From an uncultured Lachnospiraceae bacterium (GTDB taxonomy: Bacteria; Bacillota; Clostridia; Lachnospirales; Lachnospiraceae): a stretch of 59,278 nt of DNA. Made by a program: the position numbers and the translations under genes. The DNA lies in NCBI GenBank assembly GCA_947179245.1, contig CAMXBD010000002.1, positions 1 through 59,278 of the forward strand. The letters are read 5' to 3'. Shown piece by piece: positions 1 through 7,400 of the stretch. Every line of letters starts with the position of its first letter. The stretch's first letter is position 1. The notes under the pieces were generated by a model that worked only from the letters and a program-made list of their open reading frames with translations, had not been told where the DNA came from and ran no database searches.

Positions 1-1116
1 GTCATAGTGATCGTGGCGGTGCTTGCGGCGGTGATCATGCTGGCTTATGCGGTAGGCGCGAAGCTTGTTCAGGAAGGAATCAGTTTTGCCAATGAACTTC
101 CGACGATGTGGGAAGGCATCATGGATGAATTTAGTCAGATAGGCGAGAATCTGGAAGGTGTGTATAACAGGCTGCCGGCGGATATGCAGGATACGCTGGA
201 TAATATCGGCACCCAGATGGGAGAATATTTTGGAACGGTCATGGAAGGAGCCGGGACACCTACTTTTGAGGCAGTCGGAAATGTTGCAAAACAGCTGCCG
301 GATATTTTCTTAGGAGTTGTGATGTGTATTTTGTCTGCATATTTCTTTGTGGCGGATAAGAGTTATATGTCAAATATCATGAAAAAATATGTGCCGGATT
401 CTATCAGATACCGGTTTGATCTGATACGCAGAAGTTTTCGCAACGCGGTAGGAGGATATTTTAAAGCGCAGTTTAAGATTGAATGCTGGGTCTATCTATT
501 GCTGGTGGTCGGACTGCTGGCATTACATGTACGGTACGCGCTGCTTGTTGCGTTAGGAATAGCCTTTTTGGATTTTCTTCCTGTATTCGGAACGGGTACG
601 GTCATGATTCCGTGGGCGATTGTTGAGATACTCAGCAAAGACTATAGGATGGCGATAGGTCTGCTGATCATCTGGTGCGTGGGTCAGCTTGTCCGTCAGA
701 TGATACAGCCTAAGATCGTGGGCGATTCCATAGGAATGGATGCAATCCCGACACTTTTTTTGCTGTTCATAGGGTATAAAGCCGCGGGCGTGCTGGGAAT
801 GATCCTAGCAGTTCCCATTGGTATCATAGTTGTAAATTTGTATGAAGAAGGCGTTTTTGACACCACCAAGCAGAGTATCCGGATACTGGTGGCTGGTTTT
901 AACAAGTTCCGCCGGATCCGTCCTGAGGATACGGCAGTCGTCGATGCATATGAGAAAGAAGTGGAAAAGAGCTACCAGAGGGAATTGAAGTCTGTTCAGG
1001 AGGGAGAACGGGAAATGGAGCAGGCGTCTCAGATCAAGATAGAAGAACCTCTGATCATTAAGAAGATTATATCCAAAAAATCTGAAAAAGACGATGGCAG
1101 GGGTGAAGATAAATAG
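1..1116 (+). CDS. AI-2E family transporter (PerM/UPF0118), 5' end outside window
   Basis: Polytopic membrane protein of the AI-2E exporter/PerM family; the substrate cannot be told from sequence. The frame is open from the first base, so the N-terminus is missing. Visible are a hydrophobic start, a hydrophilic region (about residues 30-95), then several membrane segments. The stretch FLDFLPVFGTG and the later GxxxGxxLAVP region are typical of the family's conserved C-terminal half. The tail is charged and lysine-rich (KKIISKKSEKDD), probably cytoplasmic. The next gene follows after 26 bp without a terminator, so co-transcription is likely. Family call is firm; the role is unknown. Confidence 0.85.
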   Translation, partial: VIVIVAVLAAVIMLAYAVGAKLVQEGISFANELPTMWEGIMDEFSQIGENLEGVYNRLPADMQDTLDNIGTQMGEYFGTVMEGAGTPTFEAVGNVAKQLPDIFLGVVMCILSAYFFVADKSYMSNIMKKYVPDSIRYRFDLIRRSFRNAVGGYFKAQFKIECWVYLLLVVGLLALHVRYALLVALGIAFLDFLPVFGTGTVMIPWAIVEILSKDYRMAIGLLIIWCVGQLVRQMIQPKIVGDSIGMDAIPTLFLLFIGYKAAGVLGMILAVPIGIIVVNLYEEGVFDTTKQSIRILVAGFNKFRRIRPEDTAVVDAYEKEVEKSYQRELKSVQEGEREMEQASQIKIEEPLIIKKIISKKSEKDDGRGEDK

Positions 1117-1142
1117 AGTGCAGACAGAAAGAGGGAACTAAT

Positions 1143-2126
1143 ATGCAGGTTATGGTATATAATTGCAGGGCATTTGATGAAAAAGATTTGTTTACGGAAT
1201 ATGCAAAGGAACTAGGGATAGATTTAGTATTGTGTGCGGATGCGCCGGATATGAATAACGTATCTTTGTGCAAAGGCAGCCGCTGTGTCGATGTGATTAC
1301 ATCCAAGATTGATGCTGAACTTATGCAGGCATTTAAGGACAATGGAATAGAATACATTACGACCAGAACGATTGGTTACGATCATATTGACTTAGAAGCG
1401 GCAGGAAAATGTGGTATCAAGGTAGGAAATGCGCCTTACGGACCACATGGTGTAGCGGATTATACGGTCATGCTGATTCTGATGTCCATCCGTAAGATGG
1501 GAGCGATTCTCGGCAGAACCGCATTGCAGGATTTTACGCTGGCTGGCTTAAACGGCAGGGAATTAAAAGATTTGACCGTAGGAGTCATTGGGACAGGAAG
1601 GATTGGCACTGCGGTTGTGAGCAGTCTGTCAGGTTTTGGGTGTCGTATTCTTGCATATGATCTTTATGAAAAAGAAGAGGTCAAGCAGCACGCAGAGTAT
1701 GTTCCACTTGCACAGATATGGAAAGATGCAGACGTAATCACGCTACATACACCATTAACAGAAGAGAATCATCACCTGATCAATGCGGAGACGATAGCAC
1801 AGATGAAGGACGGCGTGGTGATCATCAATACGGCAAGAGGTGCGCTCATTGATTCGGATGCTTTTATTGAAGCAATCGAGAACGGTAAAATCGGCGCTGC
1901 GGGTCTTGATGTTGTAGAAAATGAATTTAGTTTATACTATTATGACCACAAATCGGATATATTAAAGAATAGGGAACTTGCACTCCTTCGGAGTTTTCCG
2001 AATGTGACAGTGTCTCACCACATGGCTTTTTATACCAGAAATTATGTGGAAACTGTTGTCAAGGACTCTCTTATGAGCTGTAAATGCTACATGGAGGGCA
2101 AAGAAAATCCTTGGGAGATCAAGTAA
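1143..2126 (+). CDS. D-2-hydroxyacid dehydrogenase (D-lactate dehydrogenase type)
   Basis: NAD-dependent D-2-hydroxyacid dehydrogenase, probably pyruvate to D-lactate or a related 2-keto acid reduction in the cytoplasm. The Rossmann signature VGVIGTGRIG is near residue 147, followed by an acidic residue (AYD) typical of NAD use. INTARGALID and GAAGLDVVENE carry the catalytic Arg and Glu regions, and SHHMAFYT holds the likely catalytic His. At 327 residues it has the usual family length. A GAGGG-type ribosome site precedes the ATG. It is followed by a VanZ-like gene, but no VanA ligase or VanX peptidase gene is present, so a VanH role in glycopeptide resistance is not supported. Exact substrate uncertain. 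Confidence 0.88.
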   Translation: MQVMVYNCRAFDEKDLFTEYAKELGIDLVLCADAPDMNNVSLCKGSRCVDVITSKIDAELMQAFKDNGIEYITTRTIGYDHIDLEAAGKCGIKVGNAPYGPHGVADYTVMLILMSIRKMGAILGRTALQDFTLAGLNGRELKDLTVGVIGTGRIGTAVVSSLSGFGCRILAYDLYEKEEVKQHAEYVPLAQIWKDADVITLHTPLTEENHHLINAETIAQMKDGVVIINTARGALIDSDAFIEAIENGKIGAAGLDVVENEFSLYYYDHKSDILKNRELALLRSFPNVTVSHHMAFYTRNYVETVVKDSLMSCKCYMEGKENPWEIK

Positions 2127-2155
2127 TTGTATATAAGATATAAGGAGAATGCGTG

Positions 2156-2710
2156 ATGCAAAAAAGGAACCCGCGAAAGGTTTTATGGAGACTCCTTTTT
2201 GCTGTCTACATTTTGTTTGTTATCAAAGTCATCATTTTCAAGTATCCGATGGAACAGCTTCGCGCAATCGCGGCTACATGGCAGAAAAGCGTTATTTTAG
2301 AGGGGCTTGGAACAGCTAATTTCACACCGTTTAAAACGATTAAAATGTATATAGACTATGCCTATAAATTGAATAGCGTAGAAAATCTGGCAGGAAACAT
2401 TCTGGTTTTTGTGCCTTTGGGATTTTTACTTCCGATGCTGTCCAACGAGTGCCGGCAGTTTTATGCTGTAATGCTCAATGCCTTTACCTTTGTGGTTGGA
2501 ATTGAAGTATTTCAGCTTTTCAGCGCATTCGGCGCATTTGATGTGGATGATATCTTATTGAATTGTCTCGGAGCGGCGTTGGGCTACGGCTGTTACCGGA
2601 TATTATGTATTTTCCGAAAAGAACAGGAGTGTTCTGCGGATGAGGAAACAGAGTACGGCATAGGGAGAACGGTGATCAGAGGACAGATTATAGAAGATAT
2701 AGATGATTGA
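2156..2710 (+). CDS. VanZ-like family membrane protein
   Basis: Small integral membrane protein of the VanZ-like family. It opens with a hydrophobic helix (VLWRLLFAVYILFVIKVIIF). The family core follows: the NLAGNILVFVPLGFLLP segment, then GIEVFQLF and the FDVDDILLNCLGAALGY stretch, where the conserved acidic and Asn residues sit. The ATG at 2156 is chosen over the overlapping GTG at 2153 because the AAGGAG at 2142 is then 8 bases upstream. It sits 29 bp after the dehydrogenase, probably in one operon. VanZ in Tn1546 gives low teicoplanin resistance, but most chromosomal homologues have unknown function. Confidence 0.85.
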   Translation: MQKRNPRKVLWRLLFAVYILFVIKVIIFKYPMEQLRAIAATWQKSVILEGLGTANFTPFKTIKMYIDYAYKLNSVENLAGNILVFVPLGFLLPMLSNECRQFYAVMLNAFTFVVGIEVFQLFSAFGAFDVDDILLNCLGAALGYGCYRILCIFRKEQECSADEETEYGIGRTVIRGQIIEDIDD

Positions 2711-2775
2711 GATGGCAGGGATTGATTGAAGACACAAAAAGAGATACAATAGTGTAAAAGCGGGAGGGGATATGT

Positions 2776-3366
2776 ATGGGAAATGTGTTGAAAAAACTAA
2801 AGACAAATATCGTGATCTCGGCGGTATTGTGTATAGCGCTTGGCATTGTGCTGGTGGTATGGCCCGATATGTCCATGCAGATTGCGTGCGCCGCAATCGG
2901 GGTGGTCCTTCTGATAGGCGGTGTTGTGCGTCTGGTGCAGTATTTTGTGGTGAGAGACGGGAGCATGTATGCGCAGATGAATCTGATCATGGGGATCGTT
3001 CTTGCTGTGGTTGGCATCTGGATCGTATTAAAACCCGACAAGGTTCTGGCGATTATCCCAATTATTATAGGAATCGTAATCGTTTTGCATGGGCTTAACA
3101 ACTTACAGCAGGCAGTTACACTGTGCAAGGAGAAATATGATAAGTGGTGGGTTGCGCTGATTCTGGGGCTGCTTACCGTGGGATTCGGGATATTGTTGAT
3201 CTGCCGGCCTTTTGCGGCGCTTGATACGGTCGTTATGCTGATCGGTATTTTCTTAATCTATGACGGTCTGTCTGATCTCTGGATTGTTTCAAGAATCTAT
3301 CGGACGGCTAAGCAATTAAAACAGGAAGCTGAAGCGTTGGACGTGGAGGCGGAAGAAATTGAATAG
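2776..3366 (+). CDS. DUF308 (HdeD-like) membrane protein
   Basis: Membrane protein with about six hydrophobic helices arranged as repeated hairpins and glycine-rich turns (ALGIVLVVWP, GVVLLIGGVVRLVQYF, GLLTVGFGILLICRPF), the pattern of the DUF308/HdeD family. The end is acidic (EAEALDVEAEEIE). The ATG at 2776 is preferred over the out-of-frame ATG at 2772 because GGGAGGGG lies 6 bases upstream and only this frame is long. HdeD of E. coli is tied to acid resistance; for Firmicute members the role is unknown. Probably the last gene of the operon that begins before the window. Confidence 0.8.
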   Translation: MGNVLKKLKTNIVISAVLCIALGIVLVVWPDMSMQIACAAIGVVLLIGGVVRLVQYFVVRDGSMYAQMNLIMGIVLAVVGIWIVLKPDKVLAIIPIIIGIVIVLHGLNNLQQAVTLCKEKYDKWWVALILGLLTVGFGILLICRPFAALDTVVMLIGIFLIYDGLSDLWIVSRIYRTAKQLKQEAEALDVEAEEIE

Positions 3367-3484
3367 AATGTCAGCCCGGCAACATAAAATTTAAGAAAAT
3401 CAGGGTTGTATATTTTTAAAAGAAGTACTAAAATAAGGGCAGTAAGAATAAATTGTTTGTGATGTTAGAAAGAGGGAATATTGT

Positions 3485-3946
3485 ATGACAATCGGAGCTT
3501 TAGGCGCATATGGTTTTCAGCCATATGTTTATAACATGAACACTGTAAGTTCGGCAAGTATGAATAAGTTATCCAAGATATCGGATGATGTACTGGATAA
3601 GAAGATTGATTACAGTGAACTGGCTGATGAGAGCAAGAATGTAAATCCGCTTAAGAAGGGACAGACACTTGACTTTCAGGAGTTGCTTCAAATGCAGATG
3701 CAGCGTGGACAGAACAATGCGGCAAGGATTATGAAGCCGTCGGAGCAGACCAAAGAGGCAGAGGAAGATACAGCACAGGTTTCTGAGGCAGCTGTGGCAC
3801 AGTTCGATCAGGCAGTGGCACAGACAGCTGAGGTAGCAGCCAGTGAGGATGCGGCTGAAATGACAGGTGCAAATAGCGGCAATAGCAACATCAATTACCA
3901 GATGCAGCAGGCAATCAATGCGTACGAAATGTTTATGACAGCGTAA
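3485..3946 (+). CDS. Hypothetical small protein, low complexity
   Basis: Not recognised. A 153-residue soluble protein rich in Ala, Gln and Glu with no signal peptide or membrane helix. The N-terminus is GALGAYGFQPYVYNMN, the middle is polar (LDFQELLQMQMQRGQNN), and it ends in NYQMQQAINAYEMFMTA. The shape, with a conserved-looking start, disordered middle and short helical C-terminus, recalls small flagellum- or surface-associated proteins, but this is only a guess. An AGAGGGA ribosome site precedes the ATG and a strong terminator follows, so it is probably monocistronic and real. Confidence 0.6.
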   Translation: MTIGALGAYGFQPYVYNMNTVSSASMNKLSKISDDVLDKKIDYSELADESKNVNPLKKGQTLDFQELLQMQMQRGQNNAARIMKPSEQTKEAEEDTAQVSEAAVAQFDQAVAQTAEVAASEDAAEMTGANSGNSNINYQMQQAINAYEMFMTA

Positions 3947-3969
3947 GAGATTTAAGGAATAGCAAATAG

Positions 3970-4013
3970 AAACGGTGCAGGTATATCATAAAGATGTACT
4001 TTGCACCGTTTTT
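3970..4013 (+). terminator. Intrinsic terminator
   Basis: Ten-base perfect stem (AAACGGTGCA with TGCACCGTTT) around a 22-base loop, ending in a run of T. It closes the small gene at 3485 and separates it from the convergent thiT gene. Confidence 0.85.
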
Positions 4014-4051
4014 GCGTTACACTATTCTCCATGATTCCGCTTTGCGGGATC

Positions 4052-4774
4052 TTAAACCGGTGATAATGTCATCGCCTTGATTCGTCCCAGACCCTTTTGT
4101 ACAGCGGGAACACATAAAATCACAATGGTGACGGCGGCTTCCGCAAAAATGTAGATTCCGTTGTAGACGAGAGAGTAGGTAAGTGCGCCCCATCCTTCCC
4201 ATGCGTATGAGCCGAAGAAAATCCAGCCGGAGATAACGGCAAATATGTAGCGTCCGATGATTCCGGTCAGATAGCCTTTCACCAAGCCGTATTTTGAGTT
4301 AGAAAATAAGCCGGATAACCCTAAGGCGCCAAAGGCAAGAAAATAATCCACGACAAGCTGCATTGGAAATAGTACATACGGATCAATCAAAAGCTGTAGA
4401 ACACCGTATGCTGCACCTGCCATGAGGCCTGCTCCCAATCCGAAGAAATATCCCGGCAGGCAGATGACCAGCATGGATAACAGGGTGATGGAACCACCTG
4501 TAGGGAAGTGGAACAGTTTTATGTTGGAAAGAACGGTTCCGAGAGCAATCGCGGCGGCACAGAAAACAAGCTGTTTGACGCTTAAGCCTTTTTTGGGAGT
4601 TGTGGCGTCTTCAACATTGTCGGCGGCGGCAGCCTGCTTAACGGCATAATTGCGCGCGAATATGACCGCGATGGTCAATAGAATGATGATTACTGCAATG
4701 AGCAAAATATTGCCCAGAGTGGTGGGGACATAAGTGGTTTCGCCCCAATCGTTTACGATTACATCGTATAACAT
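4052..4774 (-). CDS. thiT: Thiamine ECF transporter substrate-binding subunit ThiT
   Basis: S-component of an energy-coupling factor transporter for thiamine; it works with a shared EcfA/A'/T module not present here. The ThiT core is clear: a helix with FPTGGSITLLSMLVICLPGYFFG, then GLGAGLMAGAAYGVLQLL, DPYVLFPMQLVVDYFLAFGA and a C-terminal membrane segment. At 240 residues it is about 50 longer than usual, because of an extra N-terminal membrane helix (NILLIAVIIILLTIAVIFA) and a hydrophilic linker before the core begins near residue 68. The specificity call is strongly supported by the TPP riboswitch in its 5' leader. Confidence 0.92.
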   Translation of the reverse strand: MLYDVIVNDWGETTYVPTTLGNILLIAVIIILLTIAVIFARNYAVKQAAAADNVEDATTPKKGLSVKQLVFCAAAIALGTVLSNIKLFHFPTGGSITLLSMLVICLPGYFFGLGAGLMAGAAYGVLQLLIDPYVLFPMQLVVDYFLAFGALGLSGLFSNSKYGLVKGYLTGIIGRYIFAVISGWIFFGSYAWEGWGALTYSLVYNGIYIFAEAAVTIVILCVPAVQKGLGRIKAMTLSPV

Positions 4775-4781
4775 AAAAAAT

Positions 4782-4812
4782 CCTCCTTTGTCTTTAGAAT
4801 ATACAAGGAGGG
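4782..4812 (-). promoter_or_regulatory. thiT: Ribosome-site-sequestering hairpin (TPP riboswitch expression platform)
   Basis: On the minus strand the RNA reads CCCTCCTTGT, then a 12-base spacer, then ACAAAGGAGG 7-8 bases before the thiT ATG. The two arms pair almost perfectly with one bulged A, hiding the Shine-Dalgarno sequence. No T-run follows, so control of translation is more likely than termination. The TPP-bound aptamer lies immediately upstream. Confidence 0.65.
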
Positions 4813-4883
4813 GAGATCATGGTGAAGATACGGACATAGGAATCAACCCATACAAAGGCTGACCGTAATCTTCGTATCTTACA

Positions 4884-4998
4884 TTCGCTTCCTTACGCCG
4901 GTATTAACCGGTTCAAGTTATGAGGGGTAGAGTAGGACATAAAACCGTATTCCGTATGTCGAGTACTCAGTCTCAGCTAAAGCTCCCCTAGCAAGTTA
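4884..4998 (-). ncRNA. TPP riboswitch (THI element)
   Basis: Reading the minus strand, the conserved THI-box parts appear in order: CTAGGGGAGC (P1/P2 side), GCTGAGACTGAG, a variable arm, ACCCCTCATAACTTGAACC, then CGGCGTAAGGAAGCGAATG. CTGAGA and ACTTGAACC are the diagnostic thiamine pyrophosphate aptamer motifs. It precedes thiT in the correct orientation, so high TPP should lower ThiT synthesis. Confidence 0.96.
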
Positions 4999-5094
4999 TT
5001 CGGTTGTACGGCAGATTCACAGGAACTGCCGCGACGGATATGTGATCCGCTGAATCTACTATAGGACGGAGCGGGGGAAATGTCAAGCACGGAA

Positions 5095-5123
5095 TTGAGA
5101 TTCACTTTGTCGTATGCTATAAT
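5095..5123 (+). promoter_or_regulatory. Sigma-A promoter of the MarR/HAD operon
   Basis: TTGAGA at 5095, a 17-base spacer, and an extended -10 TGCTATAAT ending at 5123. The -10 part belongs to a repeat also found near 11255. The predicted transcription start is about 5130, almost on top of an in-frame ATG at 5131. Confidence 0.8.
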
Positions 5124-5180
5124 AACAGAAATGGCTCCAGAGGGAGCCCTTTCTGTAGAAGTGTCTCCAAGAGGGAGCCA
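5113..5180 (+). repeat. Promoter-borne repeat, copy A
   Basis: Begins TATGCTATAATAACAGAA and carries two degenerate units of about 30 bases. The first unit contains GGCTCCAGAGGGAGCC, a perfect 6-bp hairpin. The second unit is GAAGTGTCTCC-AAGAGGGAGCC with one extra A. Copy B at 11255 is nearly the same. The repeat is in frame with the MarR gene and reads M-A-P-E-G-A-L-S-V-E-V-S-P. Confidence 0.8.
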
Positions 5181-5208
5181 TTTTATGCGGACGATGGAGG
5201 CGGTAAGG

Positions 5209-5676
5209 ATGGATGAAACAAAGGGAGGTTTCCTGATTTCTCAAATTAAACAGATTCAAGGACGCATTTTCAGCAGACTGCTGACTGATGCGGGAATCGA
5301 GGAATTTAACGGTGCACAGGGGCGTATTCTTTATGTGCTGTGGCAGGAGGACAATTTACCCATTGTGGAACTTTCAAGGAGGACGGGACTTGCCAAGACT
5401 ACGTTGACAAGTATGCTTGACCGGATGGAGAATAAGGGGCACGTCGTAAGGTGCTATGATTTAAACGACAGAAGGCAGATCCGCATCCGGCTTACGGATC
5501 ATGCGAGGGGACTTGAAAGGAAATATCAGGAAGTCTCTGAGGATATGAGCCGTATTTTTTATAAAGGATTTACAGAGGAAGAAATCAAGGAATTTGATGC
5601 GGGATTGGAGAGGGTTTTGAGGAATCTGGAGGAGGAAGGAGTTTCCAATGCAAAAACCACAAATGATCATTTTTGA
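5209..5676 (+). CDS. MarR family transcriptional regulator
   Basis: Winged-helix DNA-binding regulator of 155 residues, the normal MarR length. The recognition-helix region is VELSRRTGLAKTTLTSMLDRMENKGHVVR, followed by the wing with the conserved D-x-R-R (DLNDRRQIRIRLT). The ATG at 5209 is chosen because GGAGG lies 8 bases upstream and the family fold begins here; the frame remains open to 5080 through the promoter-borne repeat. It overlaps the next gene by 29 bases, which suggests translational coupling. The ligand and targets are unknown; control of its own operon is likely for this family. Confidence 0.88.
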   Translation: MDETKGGFLISQIKQIQGRIFSRLLTDAGIEEFNGAQGRILYVLWQEDNLPIVELSRRTGLAKTTLTSMLDRMENKGHVVRCYDLNDRRQIRIRLTDHARGLERKYQEVSEDMSRIFYKGFTEEEIKEFDAGLERVLRNLEEEGVSNAKTTNDHF

Positions 5677-6394
5677 TTACGGTCACACGCTGCTCTATGA
5701 GCCGGGATTTAATGCCATGCGGTGCGAAGAAGCAGCTTATCCATATATTGTTAAAAATCCGATGAATCTTACGACCGAACAGATTTATGGGGAAGTGCAG
5801 AAAATGTTTCGGCATTTTAACGAGCAGAGAAAAAAGGGTATTGAGATTCATGAGTGGCAGTTTATGCGTCTGGTTTATGAGCATCTTGGCATTCAGTTCA
5901 GTATTTCTTATGAAGAACTTGAAGAAATCGAGTGGTGTGCTGCATCGGAAGGCGCTGTGATGCCATATGCGGAGCAGATGTTAAACTATCTGAATGAGAA
6001 TGGTATACGTACGGCGGTGATCAGCAACATCGGCTGGTCAGGTCAGGCGCTGACCAATCGTATTAACAGACTCCTTCCTGATAACAGATTTGAGTTTGTT
6101 ATTGCATCCAGTGAATATGCAATCAGAAAGCCGGATAAAATGCTGTTTGAAGTCGCTTTACGAAAGGCAGGACTAAGGCCGGAGCAGGTCTGGTATTGCG
6201 GCGACAGTATAGAAAATGACGTGATAGGAGCACATGGAGCAGGAATTTATCCTGTTTTGTATGAAGGTGATACGCCCGATGAAGTTAATCCTTTCTTACA
6301 CCAGAATGATGGGATAGAGGTTGATTTTGATTATTTACATATCCATGACTGGCGTGAGATGGTGGAGATACTGGAAGAGAGCTATGCTGGATAA
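5648..6394 (+). CDS. HAD-superfamily hydrolase lacking the second motif I Asp
   Basis: HAD-like hydrolase of 248 residues with a helical cap. Motif I is FDYGHTLL: the nucleophile Asp is present, but the Asp two residues on, the general acid/base in phosphatases, is Gly. Motif II is VISNIGWSG, motif III is the Lys in IRKPDKMLF, and motif IV is WYCGDSIENDVIG, with acidic residues retained. Loss of the second Asp is known in non-phosphatase HADs such as phosphonatases and dehalogenases, so ordinary phosphatase activity should not be assumed. It overlaps the MarR gene and is probably controlled with it. Confidence 0.85.
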   Translation: MQKPQMIIFDYGHTLLYEPGFNAMRCEEAAYPYIVKNPMNLTTEQIYGEVQKMFRHFNEQRKKGIEIHEWQFMRLVYEHLGIQFSISYEELEEIEWCAASEGAVMPYAEQMLNYLNENGIRTAVISNIGWSGQALTNRINRLLPDNRFEFVIASSEYAIRKPDKMLFEVALRKAGLRPEQVWYCGDSIENDVIGAHGAGIYPVLYEGDTPDEVNPFLHQNDGIEVDFDYLHIHDWREMVEILEESYAG

Positions 6395-6408
6395 AGAAAG
6401 GGTATCGT

Positions 6409-7194
6409 ATGTATAAGCATCATGAAGAATCAATAGAGAACATGAAGAAGTATTTTGAAAATATGGGGGCAATCGCACTCATTCTTGGCGGCTCTGTCGC
6501 GAAAGGCAAAGCACGCCCTGATTCTGATCTGGATGGAATGGTGATTTTATCCGAGGAAGATTACGCCGAGAGAGAAAAAAGAAATGCAACAACGGAAGTG
6601 GTTGAGGGACACTGTACTTATGAGGGAGGCTATTTCGATGTTAAATATATGACTAAGCAATACATTACAGAACTTGCCGAGAAGGGCAGCGAACCTGCGC
6701 GGAATGGATTTCTGGGCGCTAAGATACTCTTTTCTCATGATTCAGAAATAGAGAAGATTATAGCAGACATTCCGGTGTTTCAGATAAAAGAGAAGGATGA
6801 GAAAATGTTGTCATTCTATTCTGATTTCTGGCTTAACTATCACTATTTTTTGAAAAGCTGTAATATTGATGGTTATATGAGAATGAGGACGATTGCAGAA
6901 ATTATATATGATGTGTACAGGATGATTCTTCAAGAGCAGGAAATACTCTTTGATTGCAACAGACGGTTGGAAAGCCAAGTGGAATCTATCAATACAGATA
7001 CGAAGAGGCTGGCAGAATATGCCCATCAGTTGGAAAAAACTCAGTCAGAGGAAGACGCGGATCAATTTGTGAAATTTTTCTTAGGGATAACGAACTATGA
7101 GCCGCCAAAGGATATGGCTGTTATTTTCACCACGTATTCTAAGAACTTTCAAGAGTGGTGGAGAGAATACCGTCCAAATATTAACGAATGGTGA
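6409..7194 (+). CDS. Nucleotidyltransferase-fold protein (Pol beta/aminoglycoside type)
   Basis: The N-terminal domain carries the DNA polymerase beta-type signature LGGSVAKGKARPDSDLDGMVI (near residue 26), that is GGS plus DSDLD, which binds the metal-nucleotide. A third acidic residue probably lies in FDVKYM. The C-terminal half (about 120-261) is helical with no recognised motif, as in aminoglycoside or streptothricin-type nucleotidyltransferases and related uncharacterised enzymes. It starts 14 bp after the HAD gene and is probably co-transcribed. Substrate unknown; a resistance role is possible but not shown. Confidence 0.78.
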   Translation: MYKHHEESIENMKKYFENMGAIALILGGSVAKGKARPDSDLDGMVILSEEDYAEREKRNATTEVVEGHCTYEGGYFDVKYMTKQYITELAEKGSEPARNGFLGAKILFSHDSEIEKIIADIPVFQIKEKDEKMLSFYSDFWLNYHYFLKSCNIDGYMRMRTIAEIIYDVYRMILQEQEILFDCNRRLESQVESINTDTKRLAEYAHQLEKTQSEEDADQFVKFFLGITNYEPPKDMAVIFTTYSKNFQEWWREYRPNINEW

Positions 7195-7218
7195 TGATGT
7201 CCGAAGGGTAAGAAAAAC

Positions 7219-7248
7219 TTGAAAAAAGGATATCTCCTTGTGTATAAT
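7219..7248 (+). promoter_or_regulatory. Strong sigma-A promoter
   Basis: TTGAAA, an 18-base spacer and a perfect TATAAT. It starts a leader of about 145 bases before the HAD hydrolase ATG at 7401. Confidence 0.8.
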
Positions 7249-7254
7249 GTATTT

Positions 7255-7352
7255 AACAAGAGAGTCGAAAGCTAGATAAGCCTAGCCGCCGGCAGTTTGG
7301 TTTACAAAAAGTAGTGCTTCAACTTACCGGGTCGAGAGCGCTACTTTTTGTG
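7255..7352 (+). ncRNA. Structured leader / candidate attenuator
   Basis: Starts with GAGTCGAAAGCTAGATAAGCCTAG; GCTAG and CTAGC (7271-7286) form a short hairpin, followed by CCGCCGGCAG. A second hairpin of about 15 bp pairs ACAAAAAGTAGTGCT (7304) with AGCGCTACTTTTTGT (7337-7351). Its T-rich 3' arm resembles a terminator. The loop contains ACCGGGT, whose CCGG could pair with GCCGGC upstream. It matches no riboswitch class I can name. Confidence 0.5.
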
Positions 7353-7400
7353 TCTGTTATTGGCAACAAGCGTTCTTTTTACCATGAAAGGAAAATAAAA

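Noticed and set aside
1143-2710. VanH-like dehydrogenase plus VanZ-like gene as a glycopeptide resistance cluster
   Set aside because: No VanA/B-type ligase, VanX dipeptidase or VanRS pair is present; both families are common in ordinary chromosomes.
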